Both the position numbers and the translations under genes were made by a program. DNA of 64,000 nt from Paucibacter sp. TC2R-5 (GTDB lineage Bacteria; Pseudomonadota; Gammaproteobacteria; Burkholderiales; Burkholderiaceae_C): the NCBI RefSeq assembly GCF_025717605.1, contig NZ_JAJIRQ010000004.1:442804-506803 (forward strand), read 5' to 3'. The notes under the pieces are model-generated. The model ran no database searches. It had not been told where the DNA came from and saw nothing but the letters and a program-made list of their open reading frames with translations. Positions 53,025 to 60,784 of the stretch are shown here, piece by piece. Each line of letters begins with the position of its first letter. The first letter of the stretch is position 1.

Positions 53025-54464
53025 ATGTTCAAGAATTTCATTGCCGGCGAATGGCTGGACGGCGCGCGCGTGTCGCGCAATATCAACCCCTCGGACACGC
53101 GCGACTTGGTGGGCGAATACGCGCAAGCCGATGCCGCCCAGGCCAGGCTTGCCGTCGCTAGCGCCGAGGCGGCGTTCCCGGCCTGGAGCTTGTCAACGCC
53201 TCAACAACGCTTTGACATCCTCGATGCCGTGGGCAGCGAGATCCTTGCCCGGCGCACTGAGATCGGTGATTTGCTGGCGCGCGAGGAAGGCAAGACGCTG
53301 CCCGAGGCGGTGGGCGAAGTGACGCGGGCCGGCCATATCTTCAAGTTCTTTGCCGGCGAGGCCTTGCGCCCGGGCGGCGAGCTATTGCCCTCGGTGCGGC
53401 CCGGCGTTGGGGTCGAGATCACGCGCGAGGCGCTCGGCGTGATCGGCATCATCACGCCTTGGAATTTCCCTATCGCCATACCGGCCTGGAAGATCGCCCC
53501 GGCCCTGGCCTATGGCAATTGCGTGGTTTTCAAACCGGCCGATCTGGTGCCGGGTTCGGCCTGGGCCTTGGCCGAAATCCTCTCGCGCAGCGGGCTGCCG
53601 CAAGGGGTGTTCAATCTCGTGATGGGGCGTGGCTCGGAAGTTGGCACTGTGCTGCTTGAGGATGCGCGCGTTTCGGCAGTGACGTTCACCGGCTCGGTCG
53701 GCACCGGGCAGAAAGTGGCAGCGGCTTGTGTGGCGCGCATGGCCAAGTTCCAGCTCGAGATGGGCGGGAAGAACCCGCTGATCGTGCTGGATGATGCTGA
53801 TCTGGATGTGGCGGTCAATTGCGCCGTGCAGAGTGGCTTTTACTCGACCGGCCAGCGCTGCACGGCTTCTTCCCGCGTGATCGTCAGCGAGGGCCTGCAG
53901 CAGCGTTTCGTCGCGGCCATGGTTGAGAAGATGAAGACGCTGAAGGTGGGCAATGCCCGCCAGACCGGCATCGACATTGGCCCTGTGGTCGACCAGACGC
54001 AGCTCAATCAAGACCTCGACTATGTCCGCATTGCGCAGCAGGAAGGGGCCAGTCTGGCCTTTGGCGGCGAGGCCCTGGCCGAGAACGCTGAAGGGCAGCC
54101 CGGCTTTTACTTGCGGCCGGCCTTGATCACCGAGACTTCGCCCGAGATGCGCATCAATCGCGAGGAGGTCTTCGGCCCGGTGGTGAGCGTGCAGACGGCG
54201 CGCGACTACGAACATGCTTTGGCGCTCGCCAATGACACGCCGTTTGGCCTGGCCGCAGGCATCGTCACCCGCTCGCTCAACCATGCCACGCATTTCAAAC
54301 GCCATTCACAAGCCGGCATGGTGATGGTCAATCTGCCCACGGCGGGTGTCGACTACCACGTGCCCTTTGGCGGGCGCAAGGGCAGCAGCTACGGCTCGCG
54401 CGAGCAGGGCCGCTACGCCGCCGAGTTCTACACGGTGGTGAAGACGGCCTATACGCTGCCCTGA
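53025..54464 (+). CDS. 2,5-dioxovalerate (alpha-ketoglutarate semialdehyde) dehydrogenase
   Basis: A 479-residue aldehyde dehydrogenase. The opening is MFKNFIAGEWLDGARVSRNI, the cofactor region is ITPWNFPIAIPAWKIAPAL, the Glu base is in FQLEMGGKNPLIVLDDAD and the nucleophile Cys in FYSTGQRCTASSRVIV. PFGGRKGSSYGSREQG is typical near the end. By context it oxidises the KdgD product to 2-oxoglutarate, the last step of the oxidative uronate route. It starts 13 bases after gudD. The ATG at 53025 has AAAAGG upstream. Confidence 0.92.
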   Translation: MFKNFIAGEWLDGARVSRNINPSDTRDLVGEYAQADAAQARLAVASAEAAFPAWSLSTPQQRFDILDAVGSEILARRTEIGDLLAREEGKTLPEAVGEVTRAGHIFKFFAGEALRPGGELLPSVRPGVGVEITREALGVIGIITPWNFPIAIPAWKIAPALAYGNCVVFKPADLVPGSAWALAEILSRSGLPQGVFNLVMGRGSEVGTVLLEDARVSAVTFTGSVGTGQKVAAACVARMAKFQLEMGGKNPLIVLDDADLDVAVNCAVQSGFYSTGQRCTASSRVIVSEGLQQRFVAAMVEKMKTLKVGNARQTGIDIGPVVDQTQLNQDLDYVRIAQQEGASLAFGGEALAENAEGQPGFYLRPALITETSPEMRINREEVFGPVVSVQTARDYEHALALANDTPFGLAAGIVTRSLNHATHFKRHSQAGMVMVNLPTAGVDYHVPFGGRKGSSYGSREQGRYAAEFYTVVKTAYTLP

Positions 54465-54523
54465 ACAAGCCTCAGCAAGCCTGCCTCGCTGTATCAGGGT
54501 GTTTGCTGTTTCAAATATTGTAT

Positions 54524-54534
54524 TTGTCGACATA
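54524..54534. promoter_or_regulatory. GTCGAC-centred dyad upstream of the KDG kinase gene
   Basis: TTGTCGACATA contains the perfect 8-bp palindrome TGTCGACA and matches the udh operator at 7 of 11 bases. It lies in the strongly AT-rich 107-base gap 54465-54571, 7 bases before the GAAAC-type box. Confidence 0.35.
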
Positions 54535-54541
54535 AAATAAA

Positions 54542-54554
54542 GAAACACCGTTTC
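54542..54554. promoter_or_regulatory. KdgR-type box (GAAACACCGTTTC)
   Basis: GAAAC-N3-GTTTC flanked by AAA on each side resembles the enterobacterial KdgR operator (core GAAACATTGTTTC), differing only in the three central bases. It lies 17 bases before the KDG kinase start. A direct-repeat half GTTTCAAATA occurs at 54508-54517. Confidence 0.55.
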
Positions 54555-54571
54555 AAAATAGCAAATACCCG

Positions 54572-55558
54572 ATGAAAACAAGTAGAACGATGCAGGTGGC
54601 CCTGGTGGGGGAGTGCATGCTGGAGTTGCAAGGCCAGGCCTTTGGCGCGATGCAGCAGAGCTACGGCGGAGACACCCTCAACACGGCGGTCTATCTGGCG
54701 CGCTGCGGCGCCGCGGCCGGTGTTCGCAGCCATTACGCCACCGCTTTGGGCGACGACAACCTGAGCAGCGGCATGCTGGAGCGCTGGGCTGCGGCCGGCA
54801 TCGAGACCGATTTGGTGCGGCGCATTCCCGGCCGCATGCCGGGGCTGTACATGATCGAAGTCGATGCGCAGGGCGAGCGCCGCTTCAACTATTGGCGCGA
54901 CACCAGCGCCGCCAAAGCCCTGTTCGATGATGGCATCACGGCGCTGGAGCAAGGCCTGTATCGCTGGGATGCGCTTTATCTGAGCGGCATCAGTCTGGCC
55001 ATCCTGCCCCCGCAAGGGCGCCAACGGCTGTTGATGCTGATGCAAGCGATGCGTGAGCGCGGCCAGATGGTGGTGTTCGACAACAACTACCGGCCGCGCC
55101 TGTGGCGGGATGTGGCCGAAGCGCAAGCCGTTTTCATGCAGGCGTTTGAGCTGGCCAGCATCGCTTTGGTGACGGCGGACGATCATCAAGCGCTGTTCGG
55201 CCTGCCCACGCTGGAGGCGGGTGTGGCCGCCGCGCAAGCGCTGGCGCCGCCCGAGTTGGTGATCAAGCGCGGCATGGCGGCGACCTTGGTGCGTGCGCCG
55301 GATGCGATCGAGCTGGGCTGGCAGCCAGCGGCCACCGAGCATGTGCCCAAGGTGGTGGACACCACGGCCGCCGGCGACTCCTTCGCGGCCGGCTATCTGA
55401 GCCGCCGCCTTGTGGGCGCTTCGGCCTTGGAGGCGGCCCGCTTCGGCAATCGCCTGGCGGCACGGGTGATACAGCACCGCGGCGCCTTGATCGCGCCCGA
55501 GTTGATGGCCGATTTGTTGCTTGAACCCTTGGTCGCTCCACAGGCGCCTCAGCTATGA
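54572..55558 (+). CDS. kdgK: 2-dehydro-3-deoxygluconate (KDG) kinase
   Basis: A 328-residue PfkB-type sugar kinase. VALVGECMLELQGQ and SYGGDTLNTAVYLARCG are the KdgK-type opening (ligand Gly-Gly-Asp and Asn), NYRPRLWRD lies in the substrate lid, and the C-terminal signature DTTAAGDSFAAGYL carries the catalytic Asp. It phosphorylates KDG from unsaturated pectin fragments to KDPG. The matching KDPG aldolase and KduI/KduD steps are not in this window. The ATG at 54572 is used. ATG 54590 is possible. It overlaps the PL1 lyase gene by 4 bases. Confidence 0.93.
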   Translation: MKTSRTMQVALVGECMLELQGQAFGAMQQSYGGDTLNTAVYLARCGAAAGVRSHYATALGDDNLSSGMLERWAAAGIETDLVRRIPGRMPGLYMIEVDAQGERRFNYWRDTSAAKALFDDGITALEQGLYRWDALYLSGISLAILPPQGRQRLLMLMQAMRERGQMVVFDNNYRPRLWRDVAEAQAVFMQAFELASIALVTADDHQALFGLPTLEAGVAAAQALAPPELVIKRGMAATLVRAPDAIELGWQPAATEHVPKVVDTTAAGDSFAAGYLSRRLVGASALEAARFGNRLAARVIQHRGALIAPELMADLLLEPLVAPQAPQL

Positions 55559-57036
55559 CACCTCCCACCTATCGAAACCGGCCGACCAAAAGCCAGGGCC
55601 TGAGCAAGCTGATCAGCCTCGCCGTTGGTATTGGCCTGGGTGCCGCCGTCTTGATGACGGTCGCTTCGCCGCCAATGAGTGAGCCCGCCAGCAAGCCTGC
55701 TTCCGCATCTCAGACCTTGGCGCTGCCCGCAGCCGACGCAGCGCAGGGCGCCCTGCGCGTCTTGGCGCAGCTCAATCCCGCCAGCTACGACATCCTCGGT
55801 TGGGCCGCAGGCACGGTGGGCGGGCAGGGCGGCCGGATCATCCGCGTGCGCAATCTGAAGGAATCGGGGCCGGGCTCCTATCGGGAAGCGGTCGAGGCCG
55901 AGGGGCCGCGCATCGTTGTCTTCGAGGTCGGCGGCGTGATTGATATGGGCGGCAAGAACATCACCATTCGCCACCCCTATTTGACCGTGGCCGGCCAAAC
56001 CGCGCCCAAGCCCGGCATCACCGTCATCAAAGGGCAAACCAATATCGCCACTCACCAGGTGATCATCCAGCACTTGATGATTCGGCCCGGCGAGTTCGGC
56101 CGCGCCAAGCGCAGCGGCTCTGATCAAGACGGCATTGGTACGGTAGGGGCGCCGGGCGGCGCCCACCATGTGATCGTCGACCACTGCAGCTTTTCATGGG
56201 CGACCGACGAAAACCTGTCGGCCAGTGGTCCGCGCTTTGAGGGTGCTAAGCCCGAAGAATGGCGGCGCAACACCTCGCATGCGATCACCTACAGCTACAA
56301 CCTGATCTATGAGGGCCTGGCCAATTCGGTCCACAACAAGGGCGAACATTCCAAGGGCAGCCTGATTCACGACAATACCAACGCCGTCCTGCTCTACGCC
56401 AATATCTACGCCTCGAATCAGGAACGCAATGCCTTGTTCAAGGGTGGCGTGCGCGCGGCCATGGTCAACAACCTGATCTACAACCCCGGCGCCAAGGCCG
56501 TGCACTACAACCTGGTTGCACATGAATGGGTTGGTCACGCGCCGCAAACCGGCTGGGTCACGCTGGTCGGCAATGTCTACCGCCAAGGGCCGGACAGCAA
56601 GCCCAACACGCCGCTTTTCGCGCTCGGCGGCATAGGCGATGTGGAACTGTTTTTGCAAGACAACCTGGCGGTTGATGATGTCGGCAAGCCGCTCGCCCAG
56701 ACCGGCCTCTACACGGCCAGCCAGGCGCGCATATTGCAGGCGGGCAAGCCCTATCTGCCGGACGATATCCAGGTCTTCCCGGTGCAACAACTTGAGCGCG
56801 AGCTGCCGCTGGCCGCAGGCGCGCGGCCCTGGGACCGCGACCCCATCGACTTCAAGCTGCTCTCCGACGTGGCCGAGAGTCGCGGCAAGATCATCGATTC
56901 GGAGCTGGAGAATGCCCACGGATATCCGCGTTATGCGCCGACCAGCAAGGCCTTCAATCCGGCCGAATGGCAGCTGCAGGACATGAGCCCGAAAGCCGGT
57001 TGGGGCTCGCTCTTCCTGCCCGCCGTACCCCATTAA
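55555..57036 (+). CDS. Pectate lyase family 1 (PL1-like), exported
   Basis: A 493-residue protein with an N-terminal signal-anchor (about 20-40) then a right-handed parallel beta-helix. Markers are ILGWAAGTVGGQGGRIIRV, VVFEVGGVIDMGGKNITIR, VIVDHCSFSWATDENLS with acidic calcium ligands (vWIDH-type block), and GVRAAMVNNLIYNPG near the catalytic Arg. Such enzymes cut de-esterified homogalacturonan by beta-elimination to unsaturated oligogalacturonides. Its ATG overlaps the kdgK stop, coupling depolymerisation to catabolism. Confidence 0.88.
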   Translation: MTPPTYRNRPTKSQGLSKLISLAVGIGLGAAVLMTVASPPMSEPASKPASASQTLALPAADAAQGALRVLAQLNPASYDILGWAAGTVGGQGGRIIRVRNLKESGPGSYREAVEAEGPRIVVFEVGGVIDMGGKNITIRHPYLTVAGQTAPKPGITVIKGQTNIATHQVIIQHLMIRPGEFGRAKRSGSDQDGIGTVGAPGGAHHVIVDHCSFSWATDENLSASGPRFEGAKPEEWRRNTSHAITYSYNLIYEGLANSVHNKGEHSKGSLIHDNTNAVLLYANIYASNQERNALFKGGVRAAMVNNLIYNPGAKAVHYNLVAHEWVGHAPQTGWVTLVGNVYRQGPDSKPNTPLFALGGIGDVELFLQDNLAVDDVGKPLAQTGLYTASQARILQAGKPYLPDDIQVFPVQQLERELPLAAGARPWDRDPIDFKLLSDVAESRGKIIDSELENAHGYPRYAPTSKAFNPAEWQLQDMSPKAGWGSLFLPAVPH

Positions 57037-57077
57037 GCTCGGGTCATCCCAAGGCCCATCTATTCGGAGTCAACGAG

Positions 57078-57947
57078 ATGAAACTTTTACGCTGGGGCGC
57101 AGCCGGTCAGGAGAAACCGGGCATCTTGGGTTCGGACGGCCAGCGCCGCGACCTGTCCATGCTGCTGAGTGATATTGGCCCGGCCCAGCTGAGCCCGCGA
57201 ACCTTGGCCGCTTTGGCCTTGTTGGACGTGGACAGATTGCCGCAGGTGCCCTTGGACCAGCGCCACGGCACGCCGTTTGGCGGCACCGGCAAGATTGTCT
57301 GCGTCGGCCTCAATTACGCTGACCATGCGGCCGAGGCCGGGCTGGCCTTGCCGCCCGAGCCGGTCTTGTTCTTGAAGCCCAGCAGCGCGATCTGCGGGCC
57401 TTTTGACGAAGTGATCATTCCGCGCGGCTCGCGCAAGACGGACTGGGAAGTCGAACTGGGCGTCGTGATCGGCAGTACCGCCCGCGACGTCAGCGAAGCC
57501 CAGGCGCTGGCCCATGTGGCTGGCTACACCATCGTCAACGACATTTCCGAGCGCGAATTCCAGCTCGAGCGCAGCGGCCAATGGGACAAGGGCAAGGGCT
57601 GCGATACCTTTGCGCCGATTGGCCCCTGGTTGGTGACGGCCGATGAGATCGTCGATCCGCAAGACCTGGCCCTGTGGTTGGAGGTCAATGGCCAGCGGGT
57701 CCAAAACAGTTCGACCCGGCAATTGGCTTTCGGCATCGCCGCCCTGGTCAGCTATATCAGCCGCTTCATGACCTTGCAACCTGGCGATGTGATCAGCACG
57801 GGCACACCTCCCGGGGTCGGCTTGGGCCAGAAGCCCGAGCCTTGGTTCCTCAAGGCCGGGGACCGCATGAGCCTGGGCATTCAGGGCCTGGGCGTGCAGG
57901 AGCAGCGCTGCGTGGCGGCCGGCGATCCGCAGATGCCGCATGTCTGA
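57078..57947 (+). CDS. Fumarylacetoacetate hydrolase-family protein
   Basis: A 289-residue FAH-fold enzyme. KIVCVGLNYADHAAEAG, FLKPSSAICGPFDEVIIP, TDWEVELGVVIG with metal-binding Glu pair, and VISTGTPPGVGLGQKPEPWF are typical. The closest functional types are 2,4-diketo-3-deoxy-fuconate/rhamnonate hydrolases and ureidoglycolate lyase-like proteins. In this pectin locus a role in breaking a diketo sugar acid from rhamnose or fucose side chains is plausible but unproven. GGAG lies about 10 bases before ATG 57078. Confidence 0.85.
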   Translation: MKLLRWGAAGQEKPGILGSDGQRRDLSMLLSDIGPAQLSPRTLAALALLDVDRLPQVPLDQRHGTPFGGTGKIVCVGLNYADHAAEAGLALPPEPVLFLKPSSAICGPFDEVIIPRGSRKTDWEVELGVVIGSTARDVSEAQALAHVAGYTIVNDISEREFQLERSGQWDKGKGCDTFAPIGPWLVTADEIVDPQDLALWLEVNGQRVQNSSTRQLAFGIAALVSYISRFMTLQPGDVISTGTPPGVGLGQKPEPWFLKAGDRMSLGIQGLGVQEQRCVAAGDPQMPHV

Positions 57948-57958
57948 GAGGAGGGGGC

Positions 57959-57973
57959 ATGACGCGCTTGTGA
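57959..57973 (+). other. Four-codon leader frame with strong ribosome site
   Basis: ATG 57959 encodes only Met-Thr-Arg-Leu before TGA, which shares its A with the ATG of the next gene (TGATG at 57971-57975). A strong GAGGAGGGGG precedes 57959, whereas the real gene has no ribosome site of its own. It may be a coupling peptide or the relic of a frameshift near the start. Confidence 0.45.
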
Positions 57974-58854
57974 TGACCCGAAGTTGGCTCCGTTCGTCCC
58001 TGCAGTTACTGTGCCTGGTGCTGATGACCTTGAGCCCGGTCTATGCGGAAGATCTGGTGGTCAGCTATCGCTCGCCGGAGAGCGATAACGATCGACGGCT
58101 TGACTACACGACCGACCTGTTGCGCTTGGCGCTTGACAAGACCATAGCCAGCCATGGCGGCTATCGCTTTGAGCAGCAAGACCGTATGAACAAGGTGCGC
58201 AATATCCGGGTCGCCAAGAGCAATATGCATCCCAACTTCTTTGCGGTCTTGTCCTTTGATGAGGCCTTCGCCAAGGAAGGGCTCGACTATGTGCGCTTCC
58301 CTTTGCATTTGGGCGTTGTCGGCTACCGCGTCTGTTTTGTCGCGCCGGCCGCGCGTGCGGCTGTGGCCAAGATAGAGGGCGTAGCCGAGCTCAAGAAATT
58401 CAGCATCGGCCAGGGGGTGGGTTGGCAAGACGTGAATGTGCTGCGCAACAATGGTTTCGAGGTGGCGGAGGTGCCTTCGTATGAAAGCCTGTTCGGCATG
58501 CTCAGCAAAGACAGGTTCGATCTGCTGTGCCGAGGCATCAATGATGTGGCGGGCGAAATGCAAGCCCATCCCGAGCTGGTGTTGGACCACAGCTTCATGC
58601 TGAGCTATCCGATGCCGCAGTTTCTCTATACCCACAAAGACAATCAGGCCGCCCGTCAGCGCGTGGAGTTAGGGCTCAAACGGGCCTATGCCGATGGTTC
58701 GCTGTTGAACTTGTTCAAGCTGCATTTTCGCCAGAGCATTGAAGCGGCGGATCCGCGTAAGCGCCGGGTCATCAAACTGAGCAATGCAGCGGTGACGGGC
58801 ATTGACTTCGATTTCAAAAAGTATGACTTCGACTTGAATGAATTTTCGCGTTAG
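57973..58854 (+). CDS. Periplasmic solute-binding-like protein (PBP type 2)
   Basis: A 293-residue exported protein: signal peptide about 1-25 (ending SPVYAEDL), then a two-lobe layout suggested by VVSYRSPESDNDRRLDYTTD, KVRNIRVAKSNMHPNFFAVL, KFSIGQGVGWQDVNVLRNNG and FDLLCRGINDVAGEMQ. It resembles amino-acid ABC-type binding proteins lacking an adjacent permease. It lies between the FAH-family and PL10 genes, so a sensing or capture role in pectin use is possible. The ATG at 57973 is chosen. Translation seems to depend on a four-codon leader. Confidence 0.7.
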   Translation: MTRSWLRSSLQLLCLVLMTLSPVYAEDLVVSYRSPESDNDRRLDYTTDLLRLALDKTIASHGGYRFEQQDRMNKVRNIRVAKSNMHPNFFAVLSFDEAFAKEGLDYVRFPLHLGVVGYRVCFVAPAARAAVAKIEGVAELKKFSIGQGVGWQDVNVLRNNGFEVAEVPSYESLFGMLSKDRFDLLCRGINDVAGEMQAHPELVLDHSFMLSYPMPQFLYTHKDNQAARQRVELGLKRAYADGSLLNLFKLHFRQSIEAADPRKRRVIKLSNAAVTGIDFDFKKYDFDLNEFSR

Positions 58855-58891
58855 GCCCGCACTTCAGCCACCCCAAGGAAAGCGAATAGCA

Positions 58892-60289
58892 GTGAGCATC
58901 ACATTCCCCTCATCCCGTTCGCGCTGGACTGCAGCGCTGTTGCTGGGCCTCGCCTGCGCAGTTCAATCCGCCATGATTGGTGTCAACGCCCCGGTCGTGC
59001 CGCTGACGCCCGAGCGTCTGAGCGAGCTTGATTCGGCCGATCTGCGGCGGGCTTGGGGCCAATATCTGGAACACTCAGCCCAGCAACGCGCCGCCGACAA
59101 GGCCGCGTTGGCGGCCGAGCGTGCGGGCAGTGCAGCCACGCCAGCCGGCCCCGAAGGGGGCAATAGCGAAAAGAGCATGCCGCTGAATCAGCCCCCGGCT
59201 TGGTACGGCTCGGCCCAGGCCTTGCTGGTCGCCAACAATATCGTCAGCTTTCAAACACCCGCCGGCGGCTGGGGCAAGAACCAGCCGCGTGATCGCCCGG
59301 TACGTCTGCAGGGTCAGGACTATGTGGCCAACAGCAATTCAAAGCACCCGACGCCGGGCGATTTTGACCAAGCGATCGAGCCCCACTGGAGCTATGTAGG
59401 CACCATAGACAACGACGCCACCGTGACCGAAATTCGCTTCCTGGCCAAGGTCGCGGCGCAATTGCCGCCGGAACAGGCGGCAGTTTTTCGCCAAAGCCTG
59501 CTCAAAGGCCTGAGCTATTTGTTCAGCGCGCAGTTTCCCAATGGCGCCTGGCCCCAGGTCTGGCCCTTGCAAGGGGGCTATCACGATGCCATCACCTTGA
59601 ACGATAACGCGATGGTTGCGGTGGCCGAGTTGATGGGGGCGGTGGCGCGCGGCGAGCAGGGGTTTCATGGTCTGCCCCAGCACGTGCAAGAGCAAGCCGC
59701 GCTGGCGGAGCGCCGGGCGATCGAAAGCCTGTTGGCGACGCAGGTCAGCGCGCAGGGCCGCAAGCTGCTGTGGGCACAGCAATACGATGCCCTGAGCTTG
59801 GCGCCGGTGTCTGCCCGCAATTACGAGCCCGCTGCCTTGAGCAGCGCAGAAAGCGCACAGGTATTGATTTACTTGATGAGCTTGCCGCAACCGTCGCCGG
59901 CTGTAGTTCAGGCCGTCGAGGCCGGCGTTGCCGCCTTGCGTGCGCTGGCCATCGAGGGCATGGTGTGGGGCAAGGTCGACGAAGCGCAGGGTCGCCGCTT
60001 GCGCCCACGTGCCGGCGCTGCTCAGCTCTGGGCGCGCTATTACGATAGCCGGACCTTGAAGCCGGTGTTCGGTGACCGGGACAAGAGCTTGCATGATGAC
60101 GTGGACGACATCAGCCTAGAGCGTCGCAATGGCTACGCCTGGTACGGCACGGGGCCGGCCAAGGCGCTGGCGGCTTATGCCGAGTGGCTCAAGTCATGTC
60201 GTACGCCGCTGAAGGCGCAGCAGGGTCATGATATTTGTCGCAGCGATGGTAGCCTCCAACAGGCTGCCTCCGATCGAGCCGACCCATAG
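58892..60289 (+). CDS. Pectate lyase family 10 (PL10), exported
   Basis: A 465-residue secreted lyase with an (alpha/alpha)3 barrel. A GTG start at 58892 (AAGGAAAG about 10 bases before) gives a clean signal peptide (about 1-30). PL10 markers are FQTPAGGWGKNQP, YVGTIDNDATVTEIRFLA, QFPNGAWPQVWPLQGGYHD and ITLNDNAM. It cuts polygalacturonate by beta-elimination, complementing the PL1 enzyme upstream. After AYAEWLKSC the frame runs on for about 28 non-conserved residues, overlapping the convergent gene by 96 bases. An upstream ATG 58838 lies inside the preceding gene. Confidence 0.88.
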   Translation: MSITFPSSRSRWTAALLLGLACAVQSAMIGVNAPVVPLTPERLSELDSADLRRAWGQYLEHSAQQRAADKAALAAERAGSAATPAGPEGGNSEKSMPLNQPPAWYGSAQALLVANNIVSFQTPAGGWGKNQPRDRPVRLQGQDYVANSNSKHPTPGDFDQAIEPHWSYVGTIDNDATVTEIRFLAKVAAQLPPEQAAVFRQSLLKGLSYLFSAQFPNGAWPQVWPLQGGYHDAITLNDNAMVAVAELMGAVARGEQGFHGLPQHVQEQAALAERRAIESLLATQVSAQGRKLLWAQQYDALSLAPVSARNYEPAALSSAESAQVLIYLMSLPQPSPAVVQAVEAGVAALRALAIEGMVWGKVDEAQGRRLRPRAGAAQLWARYYDSRTLKPVFGDRDKSLHDDVDDISLERRNGYAWYGTGPAKALAAYAEWLKSCRTPLKAQQGHDICRSDGSLQQAASDRADP

Positions 60290-60706
60290 GTTGTTGGCGA
60301 GCCAGAGCAGCGTGCCCACCAGCATCAGCAAGCGCATCTGCATGCCTTTGAGAAAAAACAGCGCCGTCGTGCCTATGCAGGATGCGGCTATCGGCAGCAG
60401 CGAGAGCCATCCGGTTTGCAGCCAAGCGCCCAGAGCCAGACTGAGGGCAATGAAGAACACCGCCACCCAAGGTGAGTGGCTGCGAATTGCCGCCACCGAG
60501 CGGCCTAGGGAAACCAGGCTGCTGGCCACGGCTGTGGGTTGGCCAAGCAGGCTGAAATGCAGGGCGTAGCTCAAGCACTCCAAGGCCATGAAGATCTTGA
60601 AACGCCTATCGTCGGTCTGCGCAAAACAGGCCACACCCAGCGCAAAGGCCGCATAACCGAAAAGCTGAGCGGGCTCGAATGGGTTGCTTATTGGGAGTTG
60701 CGGCAT
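60194..60706 (-). CDS. YgjV-like inner-membrane protein
   Basis: A 170-residue protein with about five to six membrane helices. LFGYAAFALGVACFAQTDDR, RFKIFMALECLSYALHFSLL and WVAVFFIALSL are typical of the YgjV family, whose function is unknown. ATG 60706 is preferred. ATG 60742 would add twelve residues. The 3' 96 bases overlap the end of the PL10 gene on the other strand. Confidence 0.78.
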   Translation of the reverse strand: MPQLPISNPFEPAQLFGYAAFALGVACFAQTDDRRFKIFMALECLSYALHFSLLGQPTAVASSLVSLGRSVAAIRSHSPWVAVFFIALSLALGAWLQTGWLSLLPIAASCIGTTALFFLKGMQMRLLMLVGTLLWLANNLWVGSIGGSLLEATIAATNIMTLLRLQRRTT

Positions 60707-60784
60707 CGGCGGGCATTGTGCCCGAGGGTCAGCAGACCTCATACCAGCGAAGCGCCGCTCGCCCGCATTCCATTGGCCGAGCGG

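Noticed and set aside
51686-53098. A 470-codon open frame on the minus strand
   Set aside because: It mirrors the glucarate dehydratase gene, which has all enolase-superfamily residues. The antisense product has no motif and the low-complexity composition typical of shadow frames.
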